Source: Treponema sp.
GTDB lineage: Bacteria > Spirochaetota > Spirochaetia > Treponematales > Treponemataceae
Length of the DNA: 34,279 nt
NCBI GenBank assembly: GCA_018384055.1
Contig: JAHAZL010000021.1
Location: 1-34,279, forward strand
Reading direction: 5' to 3'
In this document: piece by piece, positions 24,072 to 32,355 of the stretch
Numbering within the stretch: position 1 is the stretch's first letter
Layout: every line of letters starts with the position of its first letter
The notes under the pieces: model-generated
The model's database searches: none
Told to the model about the DNA's origin: nothing
Seen by the model: the letters and a program-made list of their open reading frames with translations, nothing else
Made by a program: the position numbers and the translations under genes

Positions 24072-24100
24072 ATTATACATCAATAAAGACCAAATGTAAA
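24072..24100 (-). promoter_or_regulatory. Promoter of the GHKL-like/lipoprotein/trmB/ligA operon
   Basis: Minus strand TTTACA (24100-24095), 17-bp spacer, TATAAT (24077-24072): 5/6 and 6/6. The leader is about 40 nt and contains the palindrome TGCTTTTTAAAGCA immediately before the AAAGGAG ribosome site, which might affect access to it. It is the best conventional promoter in the window. Confidence 0.75.
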
Positions 24101-24173
24101 CTGAAACACAAAAAAATAGAACTTATTTCAGGAACAAATATAGATTCAGCATTTTTTCATTATTTTCGTAAAA

Positions 24174-24202
24174 TTGAATTTTCTTTCCTATTATTGTAAA
24201 AT
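24174..24202 (+). promoter_or_regulatory. Promoter of the membrane protein/dinB pair, leaderless geometry
   Basis: TTGAAT (24174-24179), 17-bp spacer, TAAAAT (24197-24202), then exactly 7 nt to ATG 24210. The sequence GTAAAATTGAATT occurs twice here (around 24168 and 24196), so box-like motifs are duplicated. Confidence 0.6.
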
Positions 24203-24209
24203 TGAATTC

Positions 24210-26192
24210 ATGAGAAAAATCCTGTCGGCAGTATTATTCATTCTCCTTCTTGCTATATCCGCCAGGTCAAATTGCTTTTCACAGGAAAACTTCTCCAGAT
24301 ACCAGCGCTCAACAAATGTAGAAAACTACCTCCTTGAAAGAAAGGTTGATGCTCAGAAATCTTTAATAGTACCGAAATATCTTGGAACTTTCCCCTTCAA
24401 CATTACCGTTGATATTCCTGCACAAGAGAAACAGGAAGTTCAGACAGACGAAGAAAATATAGATCAGGTAATTTTTGCATTTACCCAGGATTTTTTTCTT
24501 AAAGACCCTGAATTCATAATATCCTTCATTGAAAACACAAAGCAAAACAAGCTCCCCTACAACTGCACCATTCTTCTTTCTGCCGACGATGAAAAAATTA
24601 TTCTTGATACGTCGGAAGAAATCCCCTGTGCTTCAGATTATTATGCAGAGAGACTTTACGAAACAAGTACCACCTGTTGTTTTGTAATTACTGATGAAGA
24701 CTATTTTCCATTGCAGATAAAAACTACGGCATCAGGAACAATTTCCCCAATGTGGATTGTTCGTTCCGTACAGAAGGCGTTCCATGCAAACCAAAAGGAC
24801 ATAGATGTTCAGCAAAGCGTTCTTTACAACACTGAAAGCACCCTCTTTAAATCCGCCAACAGATTTTCTGCATTTACAAAAAATGAAATTACAAGCACAT
24901 CTTTCCCCCTTGGACATGGTTCGAGAGACCTTGAAATTCTTGATGTTCTGGAAAAGGAAATCATCACCTCAAGGAAAATCGGGGGCAATACCCTTTACAA
25001 CGTATTCTCGGCTAAGACTTTTTCCGTCTGGATAAACGAATCCCTTTTGACACTGATTTACCTTGCCTTTGCAGGCATTGCCCTCTTTACGGTTTGTTTT
25101 TCTTCTTTTGCCTACAACGCCAAAAACGAAGCCGTATTCAAGGATTTATCAAGAACCTGGTTCCTTACTCCAGCATACCTTCTTCTTTCAATAATTTTCC
25201 TTTTCCTGTATCAATTTGTTTTTTCTGCGGCAATGAAATCCCCAACAATGTTCTTTTCACTTAAGACAGGATTTGCACTTTGCACTCTCTTTGCCGTTTC
25301 TTACGTACAGAACTTCTACAGGTTCAGGATTTCCCATGCTTCAATTTCATTCCAGATACTCATTCTCTGTGCCCTTAACATTTTTATTTTTGCGTTTATA
25401 GATCTTTCGCTAATGTTTGTTTTCATAGTTGAATACATATTTATTCTCTTTGCAGGTAAATCAAACAGACGAATAGTTGTTCTTCTTGTTCTGATACTAA
25501 TGATTGCACCATTCATTCAACCGGCAACAAGCCTTTACCTGAACATAAGGCACGATAAGCTGGAAGAACTTTTAAAGGCGGACTTTAAGAGAAATATTAT
25601 TTTTTCACTCATACTTGTTCCTATAACTTTTCAATGGATTAAATGCATCCTCATCTTCAACTTCAAGGACAGATTGAGCAGCGGAATAAAAAAAACTTCG
25701 ATTCTTTCTGGAATAATAATATCTGCCCTTTTTTCAACAATACTTTTTTCATTATTTTTAACTGGCACCCTGTTGATTACAAAAAAACTTACAAGTGATG
25801 ACACCCAGCGTGTAATCTCTATAAAAGAAAAAACTCATGAACAGGTAATTTTCAACTACACGACATCTGATAACTTTGACCTCATATCCCACAAAATAGA
25901 CATTTCTACGGGAAATGACAAAAGAATTTTAAGGTGCCTTGTAACCTTAAGTGCTGATTCCAATCCACTTTATGAATGCAACTTCAACTACAACATGCTT
26001 TCCCCAACAAGTGCAAGCATAGAAATTCCAGACGGTACAGAAGATCTGATTTCCCTTAACTTCAGTTCCGACTATGGAGTTCCAATCCAAATCAAAATGG
26101 AATTATACATTCTCACAGATGAATTCAACGCCATCCATGAGACAAGGGAAATTAAACTGACAGGAAAAATGAACGATGGACAGGCAATATGA
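24210..26192 (+). CDS. Multi-pass membrane protein of unknown function
   Basis: A 660-residue protein I do not recognise. It has a signal peptide or first membrane helix (ILSAVLFILLLAISARS), then a large soluble, presumably periplasmic domain (about 25-275) with alternating strands and helices (for example QVIFAFTQDFFLKDPEFIIS and CTILLSADDEKIILDT). About eight hydrophobic helices follow (about 280-535), then a C-terminal beta-rich domain (about 535-650), also probably outside. No catalytic motif stands out. ATG 24210 is preferred: it begins the signal sequence and lies 7 nt after a -10 box. An in-frame TTG at 24174 coincides with the -35. Its 3' end overlaps dinB by 17 nt, so they are cotranscribed. 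Confidence 0.8.
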   Translation: MRKILSAVLFILLLAISARSNCFSQENFSRYQRSTNVENYLLERKVDAQKSLIVPKYLGTFPFNITVDIPAQEKQEVQTDEENIDQVIFAFTQDFFLKDPEFIISFIENTKQNKLPYNCTILLSADDEKIILDTSEEIPCASDYYAERLYETSTTCCFVITDEDYFPLQIKTTASGTISPMWIVRSVQKAFHANQKDIDVQQSVLYNTESTLFKSANRFSAFTKNEITSTSFPLGHGSRDLEILDVLEKEIITSRKIGGNTLYNVFSAKTFSVWINESLLTLIYLAFAGIALFTVCFSSFAYNAKNEAVFKDLSRTWFLTPAYLLLSIIFLFLYQFVFSAAMKSPTMFFSLKTGFALCTLFAVSYVQNFYRFRISHASISFQILILCALNIFIFAFIDLSLMFVFIVEYIFILFAGKSNRRIVVLLVLILMIAPFIQPATSLYLNIRHDKLEELLKADFKRNIIFSLILVPITFQWIKCILIFNFKDRLSSGIKKTSILSGIIISALFSTILFSLFLTGTLLITKKLTSDDTQRVISIKEKTHEQVIFNYTTSDNFDLISHKIDISTGNDKRILRCLVTLSADSNPLYECNFNYNMLSPTSASIEIPDGTEDLISLNFSSDYGVPIQIKMELYILTDEFNAIHETREIKLTGKMNDGQAI

Positions 26193-27435
26193 AAAAGTTT
26201 ACCTTCATGTAGACCTGGATGCTTTTTTCGCCTCCGTGGAACAGCTTGATCATCCTGAATACCGGGGTAAACCTGTCATAGTAGGAGGGCTTCCGGGAGA
26301 CAGAAGGTCTGTTGTTTCCACAGCCTCCTATGAAGCAAGAAAATACGGTGTCCATTCTGCAATGCCTACATTCAAGGCTGTCAAACTATGTCCAAACGGA
26401 ATCTACACCAGAGGAAACTACAAAAGATACTGTGAAATCTCAAGCCAGATAATGAAGATATTCGGGGATTTTTCACCGACCGTAATACAGATGTCAATAG
26501 ACGAAGCCTTCATCGACATTACAGGAACGGAACACATTTTCGGAACATCATTGGAAACCGCAAAAAAAATAAAGGCAAGGGTCAAAGAAGAAACAGGCCT
26601 TACCGTTAGCATCGGAATTGCAAATACAATGTACATTGCAAAAATCGCTTCAGGCTACAGAAAACCCGATGGAATCACAATCATTCCAAAAGGCAAGGAA
26701 ACGGAATTCATGCTATCTCTTCCATTGGAAAAAGTCTGGGGAGCCGGAACAAAAACCCTAGAACGAATGAAATCCTGCGGTTTTACATCAACAAAAGACA
26801 TTTACAAAACTTCCCTGCAGCTTCTCATTACCCTTTTTGGAGATTCAACCGGAGCATTCCTTTACAATGCAGTCCGCGGCAACAAGGATTTGATTTTTGG
26901 AGAAGAAGCAAAAAGCCACTCCATCAGTTCTGAAACAACCTTTGCATACGACCTTACAGACCTGTACATAATTGAAACTGCCATAATGGACTTGGCAAAT
27001 CAAGTTGTATGGAGGATGCACAGCGAAAATGTCAGGTCTAGAACAGCCTCAATAAAAATTCGCTATGATGACTTCAAGACCGTTTCCATACAGGAAACTT
27101 CTGACATAGCAATCACAAATGCCGATGACCTATACGAAAGATGCAAAAGACTTCTTGAAAAGAAATATGATAAGAACAAGGGCATAAGGCTACTTGGAGT
27201 ATGCGTATCAAACATTGAAAAAAACTCGGAACCAACCCAAGGTTCGCTATTTGACTTTGGCGATGCAAAGAAAGCAAAAGTAGAACGAGCCATATTCAAC
27301 ATGGAAAACAAAAACCCTGCCCTAAAATTAAGAAAGGCAAGGCTTATAGATGTTGAACGTAAAAAACTTGGAAATGCTTCAACCTCTACTGAAGGGGAGC
27401 AAAATAGCCGGTTTCATCGCGGCCCGAACGATTAA
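26176..27435 (+). CDS. dinB: DNA polymerase IV (Y-family translesion polymerase)
   Basis: A 419-residue error-prone polymerase that bypasses lesions. The palm holds HVDLDAFFASVE (catalytic Asp13; Phe18 steric gate) and MSIDEAFIDITG (Asp109, Glu110). STASYEARKYGVHSAMP is the finger segment and VSIGIANTMYIAKIAS the palm strand-helix. A helix-hairpin-helix thumb (VWGAGTKTLERMKSCGF) and the little-finger domain follow. The beta-clamp-binding motif QGSLFDF sits at 355-361. A further 58 residues follow it, the last part Ser/Asn rich. The start overlaps the end of the upstream membrane-protein gene by 17 nt. The last 50 bp overlap the end of the oppositely oriented NHL-VWA gene, so both C-termini are encoded by the same DNA. 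Confidence 0.95.
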   Translation: MDRQYEKVYLHVDLDAFFASVEQLDHPEYRGKPVIVGGLPGDRRSVVSTASYEARKYGVHSAMPTFKAVKLCPNGIYTRGNYKRYCEISSQIMKIFGDFSPTVIQMSIDEAFIDITGTEHIFGTSLETAKKIKARVKEETGLTVSIGIANTMYIAKIASGYRKPDGITIIPKGKETEFMLSLPLEKVWGAGTKTLERMKSCGFTSTKDIYKTSLQLLITLFGDSTGAFLYNAVRGNKDLIFGEEAKSHSISSETTFAYDLTDLYIIETAIMDLANQVVWRMHSENVRSRTASIKIRYDDFKTVSIQETSDIAITNADDLYERCKRLLEKKYDKNKGIRLLGVCVSNIEKNSEPTQGSLFDFGDAKKAKVERAIFNMENKNPALKLRKARLIDVERKKLGNASTSTEGEQNSRFHRGPND

Positions 27436-29446
27436 GCAGATAGGTTTCAATTTCAACAGGGAGATATTTTCTTCCGTATTCTGTCGAAAGGTTCGATCTG
27501 TACTTCAGCTGGTAAAGACCGGAAGGAAGTCCGATAATGTCTGAAATTACACTTGAAAGCCCTTCAGGGCGATAAATATAGTAGCTTGTTCCAGTAGTAT
27601 CATTTGTAATATATGAAGTTTCGTCAGACAAAGCAGTCTGTGTAAGCTGGATTGTACTGAATGAAATCGCATTGTTGTTCATATATGTCGTCAAGTCAGA
27701 AAGACCGTACTGAGTGTAGGTCAAGTCTTTTGATTCACCTGCTGTAATGAAAATGATTCCCCTTTTCTTTTCCGCATTGATAAGTCCATTGGAAGCAAGC
27801 CTTACAGCAAGGTCCGCTGCAACAGTCTTTGAATAAGGACACTTGAGGGCCCTTGCAGAAAAGTCAGAAAGCTGAGAAGGATTGCCGGTAAACTCCTGAA
27901 CAGGAATTGCACCAGCACTTACAATATTTACAGTTCCGTTTCCATTCATCGAAGCTGTAATTTCACGAACTGCAGCATTGAGGCGGTCTTCGTAAGCCTT
28001 CATTGAAAGGCTTCTGTCAATAAGGATAGTAATGTCTGCAACATCATTGTTGTTGGCCTGCCCCATAAGTTCAAACTCTACCGGTTTTTTTCCTTCAGTC
28101 ATAAAGAAATTGGAAGCTTCAAGTCCAACAACAGGCTGTCTTCTTCTGTTTTCTACGCGAACTTCAACTGTAACTTCCGGAAAGTTGTCTGAAATTACTC
28201 TTTCAAACTGAACATAAAATCCACCCACAAGTTCTGTCATCTTTGACATTACATAGATTTCGTTTGCCTTGAAATCCGTAACGATGATGTTTCCGTTTCT
28301 GTCAGAGGCAGCGCTTGTAAGGATATTCTTGCCTTTACCGACGACAGAATTTTCGTAAACGGAGCCGTCTGAAGAATCAACGGCATATACCCTGTTCTTG
28401 TCTGTCACAAGAAGATGGGACCCCCACTGCTTGAGGCTTTCAGGGCGAGCAAAAGTCTTGTCGTTTACAAAAACTCCTGTATAGTTTCCAGCCCTGTCGA
28501 ATTCATAGATTCCACCCAGGACACTGTCCGCAACAAGAATTCTGCCGTCAATTACAGCAATGCCTGTTGGCGACTTAAAGCCTGGAAAATCAGAAGTTTT
28601 TCCGCCAAAGAAAAGAAGGCCGTTGCCTTCCGAATCAAAAACAGAAACACGGTTATTTCCGAATTCAGTTACATAGATGTTGCCGAATTCATCTTCAGCA
28701 AGATACTGAGGACCAACAAGCTGTCCGATTTTCCTGCCTTTTGAACCAATGTATTTTATAAAATTTCCTTCCGGATTGAGTATTGAAATTCTGTCTCCTG
28801 CACTTTCGCTTACGGCAAGGTTACCATCCTTAAGCCTGATGATGTCCATAGGACGGTCAAAACCATTGATTGGACCACCAGATTTTTTTACGACAATACC
28901 ATTGGCATTGAAACGAAGGATTTCGTTGGTACCGTATGCAACTACCCAAATGGAGCCGTCAGGATTTGAAAGAGAAGAAACTGGCTGACTGTAAATGAGA
29001 TTGTTTCCGTTTGTATTTGGATACGAGCCGGATTCTGTGTAACGCTGATTGAAACCATATTCGCTTTCAGTAACCCGCCTATTGCTTACAACTTCAACCC
29101 TGTTCTGAAGGAGTATTCCGCCATATCCAGAATCAATTGCATAGTTCCACTGCTGAAGGGCTGCACCTTCTATTCCTGCACGGTAATATGCCTTTCCAAG
29201 CCAATCAAGAACAAGGGGTTCTCCAGGAAGATAAGAAAGAGCCTTTTCAAATTCCATGATGCTTTCATTGAAGGCACCCCTGTAGTAGCTCTGAACGCCA
29301 CGGCGGAATTCTTCCTCTGCAAAACCTGAATTTGCAGTTCTAGTCTTCTGGTTCTCTTCGCGGGCAGTATCCTTAAGGTTCACCTGAGAAAAGGCAGATA
29401 CTGTCAAAAATAAAACCGAAGTTAATATGGCTGCTGTTTTTTTCAT
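27386..29446 (-). CDS. Exported TPR-NHL-VWA protein
   Basis: A 686-residue exported protein. After the signal peptide (ending near SAFSQ) comes a TPR-like helical pair region (about 40-110: EEFRRGVQSYYRGAFNESIM). An NHL-type beta-propeller follows (about 155-405) with recurring units such as NIYVTEFGNNRVSVFDSEGN and NLAVSESAGDRISILNPEGN. The C-terminal part is a von Willebrand A domain (about 470-640) with an intact MIDAS motif DRSLS (477-481). The parts suggest a periplasmic or surface scaffold that binds protein partners and metal; no enzymatic role is visible. I chose ATG 29446 (AGGA 9 nt upstream) over an in-frame TTG two codons earlier. It follows the TPR gene by about 18 nt and overlaps dinB tail-to-tail by 50 bp. 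Confidence 0.85.
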   Translation of the reverse strand: MKKTAAILTSVLFLTVSAFSQVNLKDTAREENQKTRTANSGFAEEEFRRGVQSYYRGAFNESIMEFEKALSYLPGEPLVLDWLGKAYYRAGIEGAALQQWNYAIDSGYGGILLQNRVEVVSNRRVTESEYGFNQRYTESGSYPNTNGNNLIYSQPVSSLSNPDGSIWVVAYGTNEILRFNANGIVVKKSGGPINGFDRPMDIIRLKDGNLAVSESAGDRISILNPEGNFIKYIGSKGRKIGQLVGPQYLAEDEFGNIYVTEFGNNRVSVFDSEGNGLLFFGGKTSDFPGFKSPTGIAVIDGRILVADSVLGGIYEFDRAGNYTGVFVNDKTFARPESLKQWGSHLLVTDKNRVYAVDSSDGSVYENSVVGKGKNILTSAASDRNGNIIVTDFKANEIYVMSKMTELVGGFYVQFERVISDNFPEVTVEVRVENRRRQPVVGLEASNFFMTEGKKPVEFELMGQANNNDVADITILIDRSLSMKAYEDRLNAAVREITASMNGNGTVNIVSAGAIPVQEFTGNPSQLSDFSARALKCPYSKTVAADLAVRLASNGLINAEKKRGIIFITAGESKDLTYTQYGLSDLTTYMNNNAISFSTIQLTQTALSDETSYITNDTTGTSYYIYRPEGLSSVISDIIGLPSGLYQLKYRSNLSTEYGRKYLPVEIETYLLNRSGRDETGYFAPLQ

Positions 29447-29464
29447 GTCCAAAAATCCTATATT

Positions 29465-30169
29465 TTACTGCTGTTCGGCATCTGCAAGTTCAGCAAGATG
29501 CTCCATGATGATTGTATTGCTGTTGTCTTCTTTTTTTGCACGTTCAAGATATTTTTTTGCTTCCGAATAGAGCCCCATCTTGAAGTAAACCCAACCAAGA
29601 CTATCAAGGCATGCGGGACTGTCTGGCAAAATATCAAGAGCCTTCTTGCAGCAACTCAAAGCCTTTGTCAAATCAACTCCTTCACAGGCAAGTACATACC
29701 CCATACCGTTGAGGGCAGTTGGATTTTCATTGTCATAGGAAAGGGATTTTTCATAGTATTCGCAGCTCAAGCCAACATTCCCCTGTTCCCAGGCAATGTA
29801 AGCAAGAGATGCATAAACGGAAGCAGGTTTGTATCCAATGTCCAGAAGTTTGTTCAATTCAAAGTCTGCAAGTTTCTTACGGCCACTAAGACAATATAAA
29901 ACTGCAAGAAGATAACGAACCTGTAAGATTCTGTCCTGTTCTTTTTCAGAAAGGGATTTTTTGTCGTTGGAATCTGTTACAACCTGTTCAAGATAAAGAA
30001 GTGCATCATCATAGCGCTTGAGCTTTGAATAGCAGAGGCCAAGATAATAAGCAAGATCAATTGGATCTGCACCACAATCGTCAGGCAACGAAATGAAATA
30101 AGCAAGGGCATTGGAATAATCCCCGCTTTTATAGAGTAAAAGTCCTTCGTTCAAAACATTCTCTGCCAT
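29465..30169 (-). CDS. TPR-repeat protein
   Basis: A 234-residue protein made almost wholly of tetratricopeptide repeats, with five to six units: for example GLLLYKSGDYSNALAYFISL, YLGLCYSKLKRYDDALLYLE, GMGYVLACEGVDLTKALSCC and SLGWVYFKMGLYSEAKKYLE. Tetratricopeptide repeats are protein-binding superhelices. There is no signal peptide, so it is probably cytoplasmic or peripherally membrane associated. I chose ATG 30169 because GGTGGGGA lies just upstream; a longer frame would add seven residues including two Trp with no ribosome site. It sits between surE (103 nt upstream) and the TPR-NHL-VWA gene and is probably cotranscribed with the latter. Confidence 0.85.
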   Translation of the reverse strand: MAENVLNEGLLLYKSGDYSNALAYFISLPDDCGADPIDLAYYLGLCYSKLKRYDDALLYLEQVVTDSNDKKSLSEKEQDRILQVRYLLAVLYCLSGRKKLADFELNKLLDIGYKPASVYASLAYIAWEQGNVGLSCEYYEKSLSYDNENPTALNGMGYVLACEGVDLTKALSCCKKALDILPDSPACLDSLGWVYFKMGLYSEAKKYLERAKKEDNSNTIIMEHLAELADAEQQ

Positions 30170-30219
30170 ATTTCCCCACCAAAAAAACAACAGACTTAGA
30201 TATATGCAGGTTACTGAAA

Positions 30220-30241
30220 ACCATAAAATTTCATCTATGGT
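30220..30241 (-). terminator. Weak hairpin after surE
   Basis: On the minus strand, ACCATA and TATGGT form a 6-bp stem with a 10-nt loop, followed by only four T residues. It may attenuate transcription from surE into the TPR gene, but the T-run is short. Low confidence. Confidence 0.3.
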
Positions 30242-30271
30242 CTCAACTGAAATGCAAAAGCACCAAACAAC

Positions 30272-31081
30272 TTATAGAATAAAACTATTTTTCATTCCAC
30301 TCAAGTCCATGGCGGCAACTTCCGTATAAACTGAACTGACAGAAACGAATCCATTTTCAGTCGCCCTGTAATCAGCGTTTTCATCGCCCATGCTGAAACA
30401 TTTTACTTCCCCAACGCATTTTGATGACATGGATCCATCACTTTCTTTCTCAATAAGGATTTTATCGTAATAACGCCTGACACAAGGGCTTGTAAGTTTG
30501 ACCCCTTTGTATTCCCTAAGGCAAGGGGAATTTACATTTACGAAACATTCGTAGACATAACGATCATCAAGTGCTTTTTTTTCACCGCAAAGTGCAATGA
30601 GTTTTTCAAGATTCTTGCAGGCAAAATCAGCAAGACTATCGTAGTAAAGGTCACTGGATTTATCTGCAGGATTCCTGTAGGAATTGAAGTCAACACTAAG
30701 GGCAATGCCTGGAATCCCCATCATGCTTGCATAACGGGCAGCTCCGCAGGTTCCGGAGAAAATAACATCAGTACCAATATTCGGTCCGTCATTGATGCCG
30801 GAAATTACGACATCAACATCAGGAATGTGTTCACTGTTGATTCCGCAAAGGGAACAGTCTACAGGTGAACCTGAAAGTCCATAAGCTGCCTTGGAAGGCA
30901 AGCCTGAACTTTCTTTTTTTTCAAGAGAAAGAGGAACCCCAACTGTAATGGAACTTGAAGCACCAGACCTGTTGGAACTTGGAGCAACAACATAAACTTC
31001 ATGCTCCCTGCTGAACCTTTTGGCAAGGGCTGAAATTCCAGGAGCATTGATTCCATCATCATTAACGAGAAGAATTCTCAT
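30272..31081 (-). CDS. surE: 5'/3'-nucleotidase SurE
   Basis: A 269-residue metal-dependent nucleotidase/phosphatase, close to the usual length. It dephosphorylates nucleoside monophosphates and can act on short polyphosphates. The metal site is complete: VNDDG (Asp8, Asp9), SSNRSGASSS (Ser39) and ISGINDGPNIG (Asn97), and SGTCGAARYA follows as in the family. The protein is probably cytoplasmic. The ATG overlaps the TGA of the upstream galactokinase-like gene by 4 nt, so translation is coupled. Confidence 0.95.
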   Translation of the reverse strand: MRILLVNDDGINAPGISALAKRFSREHEVYVVAPSSNRSGASSSITVGVPLSLEKKESSGLPSKAAYGLSGSPVDCSLCGINSEHIPDVDVVISGINDGPNIGTDVIFSGTCGAARYASMMGIPGIALSVDFNSYRNPADKSSDLYYDSLADFACKNLEKLIALCGEKKALDDRYVYECFVNVNSPCLREYKGVKLTSPCVRRYYDKILIEKESDGSMSSKCVGEVKCFSMGDENADYRATENGFVSVSSVYTEVAAMDLSGMKNSFIL

Positions 31082-32280
31082 ATAAGATGAACCCCTTTAC
31101 AAGGTTTTACATCATAGCAGTGTGCAGTAAAACCAAAGATGCGTTCATATTCAGCAAGGCGCTCCCTATATTTCTCAACATCTTCATTTCTGAGGACTGA
31201 GTATATACCGCGACCAAAACCCTTACCTGTGATTCTTCCGCAGTTTACAGGGGTTCTCAAATCATCGGGATTTTCATCAAGGGAACGGATTCTCTTTATG
31301 ATCCAATCGATTTCAGGACAGGAAATTTCATAGTCCCGCATATTATCATGGCTTCTGTTTACCGCTCGAGCAAAAGAAGCAAAATCATTTTTCTGAATGC
31401 CTGCAACACAATCAAGAACACACTTGTGTTCCCTCATAATGCAGTTGAGTCGACGCTTTGTATCTTCGTTTACAACGCTTAAAACTTCATTGAGTTCTGA
31501 AGGGTTTTCTTCATAAGTCCATCCACCATATACATTTGCCTTGCGAGATTTAAGTTCTCCAAGAAGAAGAACATTTTCCGGCTGCATAAGGGAATCTTCA
31601 TTCCATGTAACAATGCGAGGAACATTTGCATCTGTAAGAATGATGGATTTGTCTTTGAAACTGAAAGGGATTACTTCCCAAGATTTATCCGCATAGTCTG
31701 TAAGGACAAGGCTATTGTCTTTTGAAAAAAGTGCTGCATAAGTATCAGCACAGTGATCATCCATTCCGTAGTAGTTGCGGTTTGCCCTTTCAAGAACCTT
31801 AATCATCTGGTCCTGATTGCATTTAAGTCCGCAAAGCTCCCTGATTATCCAGGCAGAAGCTACCTTGATTGCAGTAGTAATGCCGAAACCTGCAGAAGGA
31901 AGTATGTCAGTGTAAATTGTAAAATCAATACCCTTAAGGCTAAAGTTTCCGCTGGTGAATCCATAGAGGACAGACTTAACGGAATTAGCCCATTTGTCCT
32001 CTTTCTTTAGTTTTAGCGAAGAAAGGTTTGCATGTTTTTTTTCTTCCAGCTGAACAAAATTGAATTTGAAAGTTGTATCATCACGAAGTGAACCCGAAAC
32101 ATAAACGGGAATGTTTACCGCCATGGAAAGGGTTTTATCCCTGAACATCCATGAATGTTCACCGCAAAGGTGAAAACGACCTGGAGCCTGCGCTATAGCC
32201 TCAGGCTTCTTTCCATATTCTTTTTTATGCTCCTCAATAACCTTATCGCATAGAACATTATCGCTGCCGACTTTATTCAT
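31078..32280 (-). CDS. Galactokinase-like GHMP-family protein with altered ATP-binding motif
   Basis: A 400-residue protein of galactokinase layout. The N-terminal signature is APGRFHLCGEHSWMF (32-46; galactokinases have APGRVNLIGEHTDY). The GHMP ATP loop is SAGFGITTA (129-137), where the usual consensus is GLGSSAA-like with two or three serines. YYGMDDHCADTYAALF (170-185) retains the catalytic-base Asp region, and CGRITGKGFGRG resembles GARMTGAGFGG. It may be a sugar kinase of altered specificity, or it may have lost activity. I prefer ATG 32280, with GGGGGAGGG about 9 nt upstream, over an in-frame TTG at 32316. It is the first gene of the surE operon and diverges from lnt. The name galK is not assigned because the sugar-binding signature is changed. 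Confidence 0.75.
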   Translation of the reverse strand: MNKVGSDNVLCDKVIEEHKKEYGKKPEAIAQAPGRFHLCGEHSWMFRDKTLSMAVNIPVYVSGSLRDDTTFKFNFVQLEEKKHANLSSLKLKKEDKWANSVKSVLYGFTSGNFSLKGIDFTIYTDILPSAGFGITTAIKVASAWIIRELCGLKCNQDQMIKVLERANRNYYGMDDHCADTYAALFSKDNSLVLTDYADKSWEVIPFSFKDKSIILTDANVPRIVTWNEDSLMQPENVLLLGELKSRKANVYGGWTYEENPSELNEVLSVVNEDTKRRLNCIMREHKCVLDCVAGIQKNDFASFARAVNRSHDNMRDYEISCPEIDWIIKRIRSLDENPDDLRTPVNCGRITGKGFGRGIYSVLRNEDVEKYRERLAEYERIFGFTAHCYDVKPCKGVHLI

Positions 32281-32320
32281 TGTGACGGGCCCTCCCCCAC
32301 TTTTTTCAATATACAAAATG

Positions 32321-32349
32321 TTGAAATTTTCTATATATACTACTAAAAT
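32321..32349 (+). promoter_or_regulatory. lnt promoter, leaderless geometry
   Basis: TTGAAA (32321-32326), 17-bp spacer, TAAAAT (32344-32349), then 6 nt to ATG 32356. Matches are 5/6 and 5/6. No Shine-Dalgarno lies between the -10 and the ATG. Confidence 0.65.
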
Positions 32350-32355
32350 AATACA

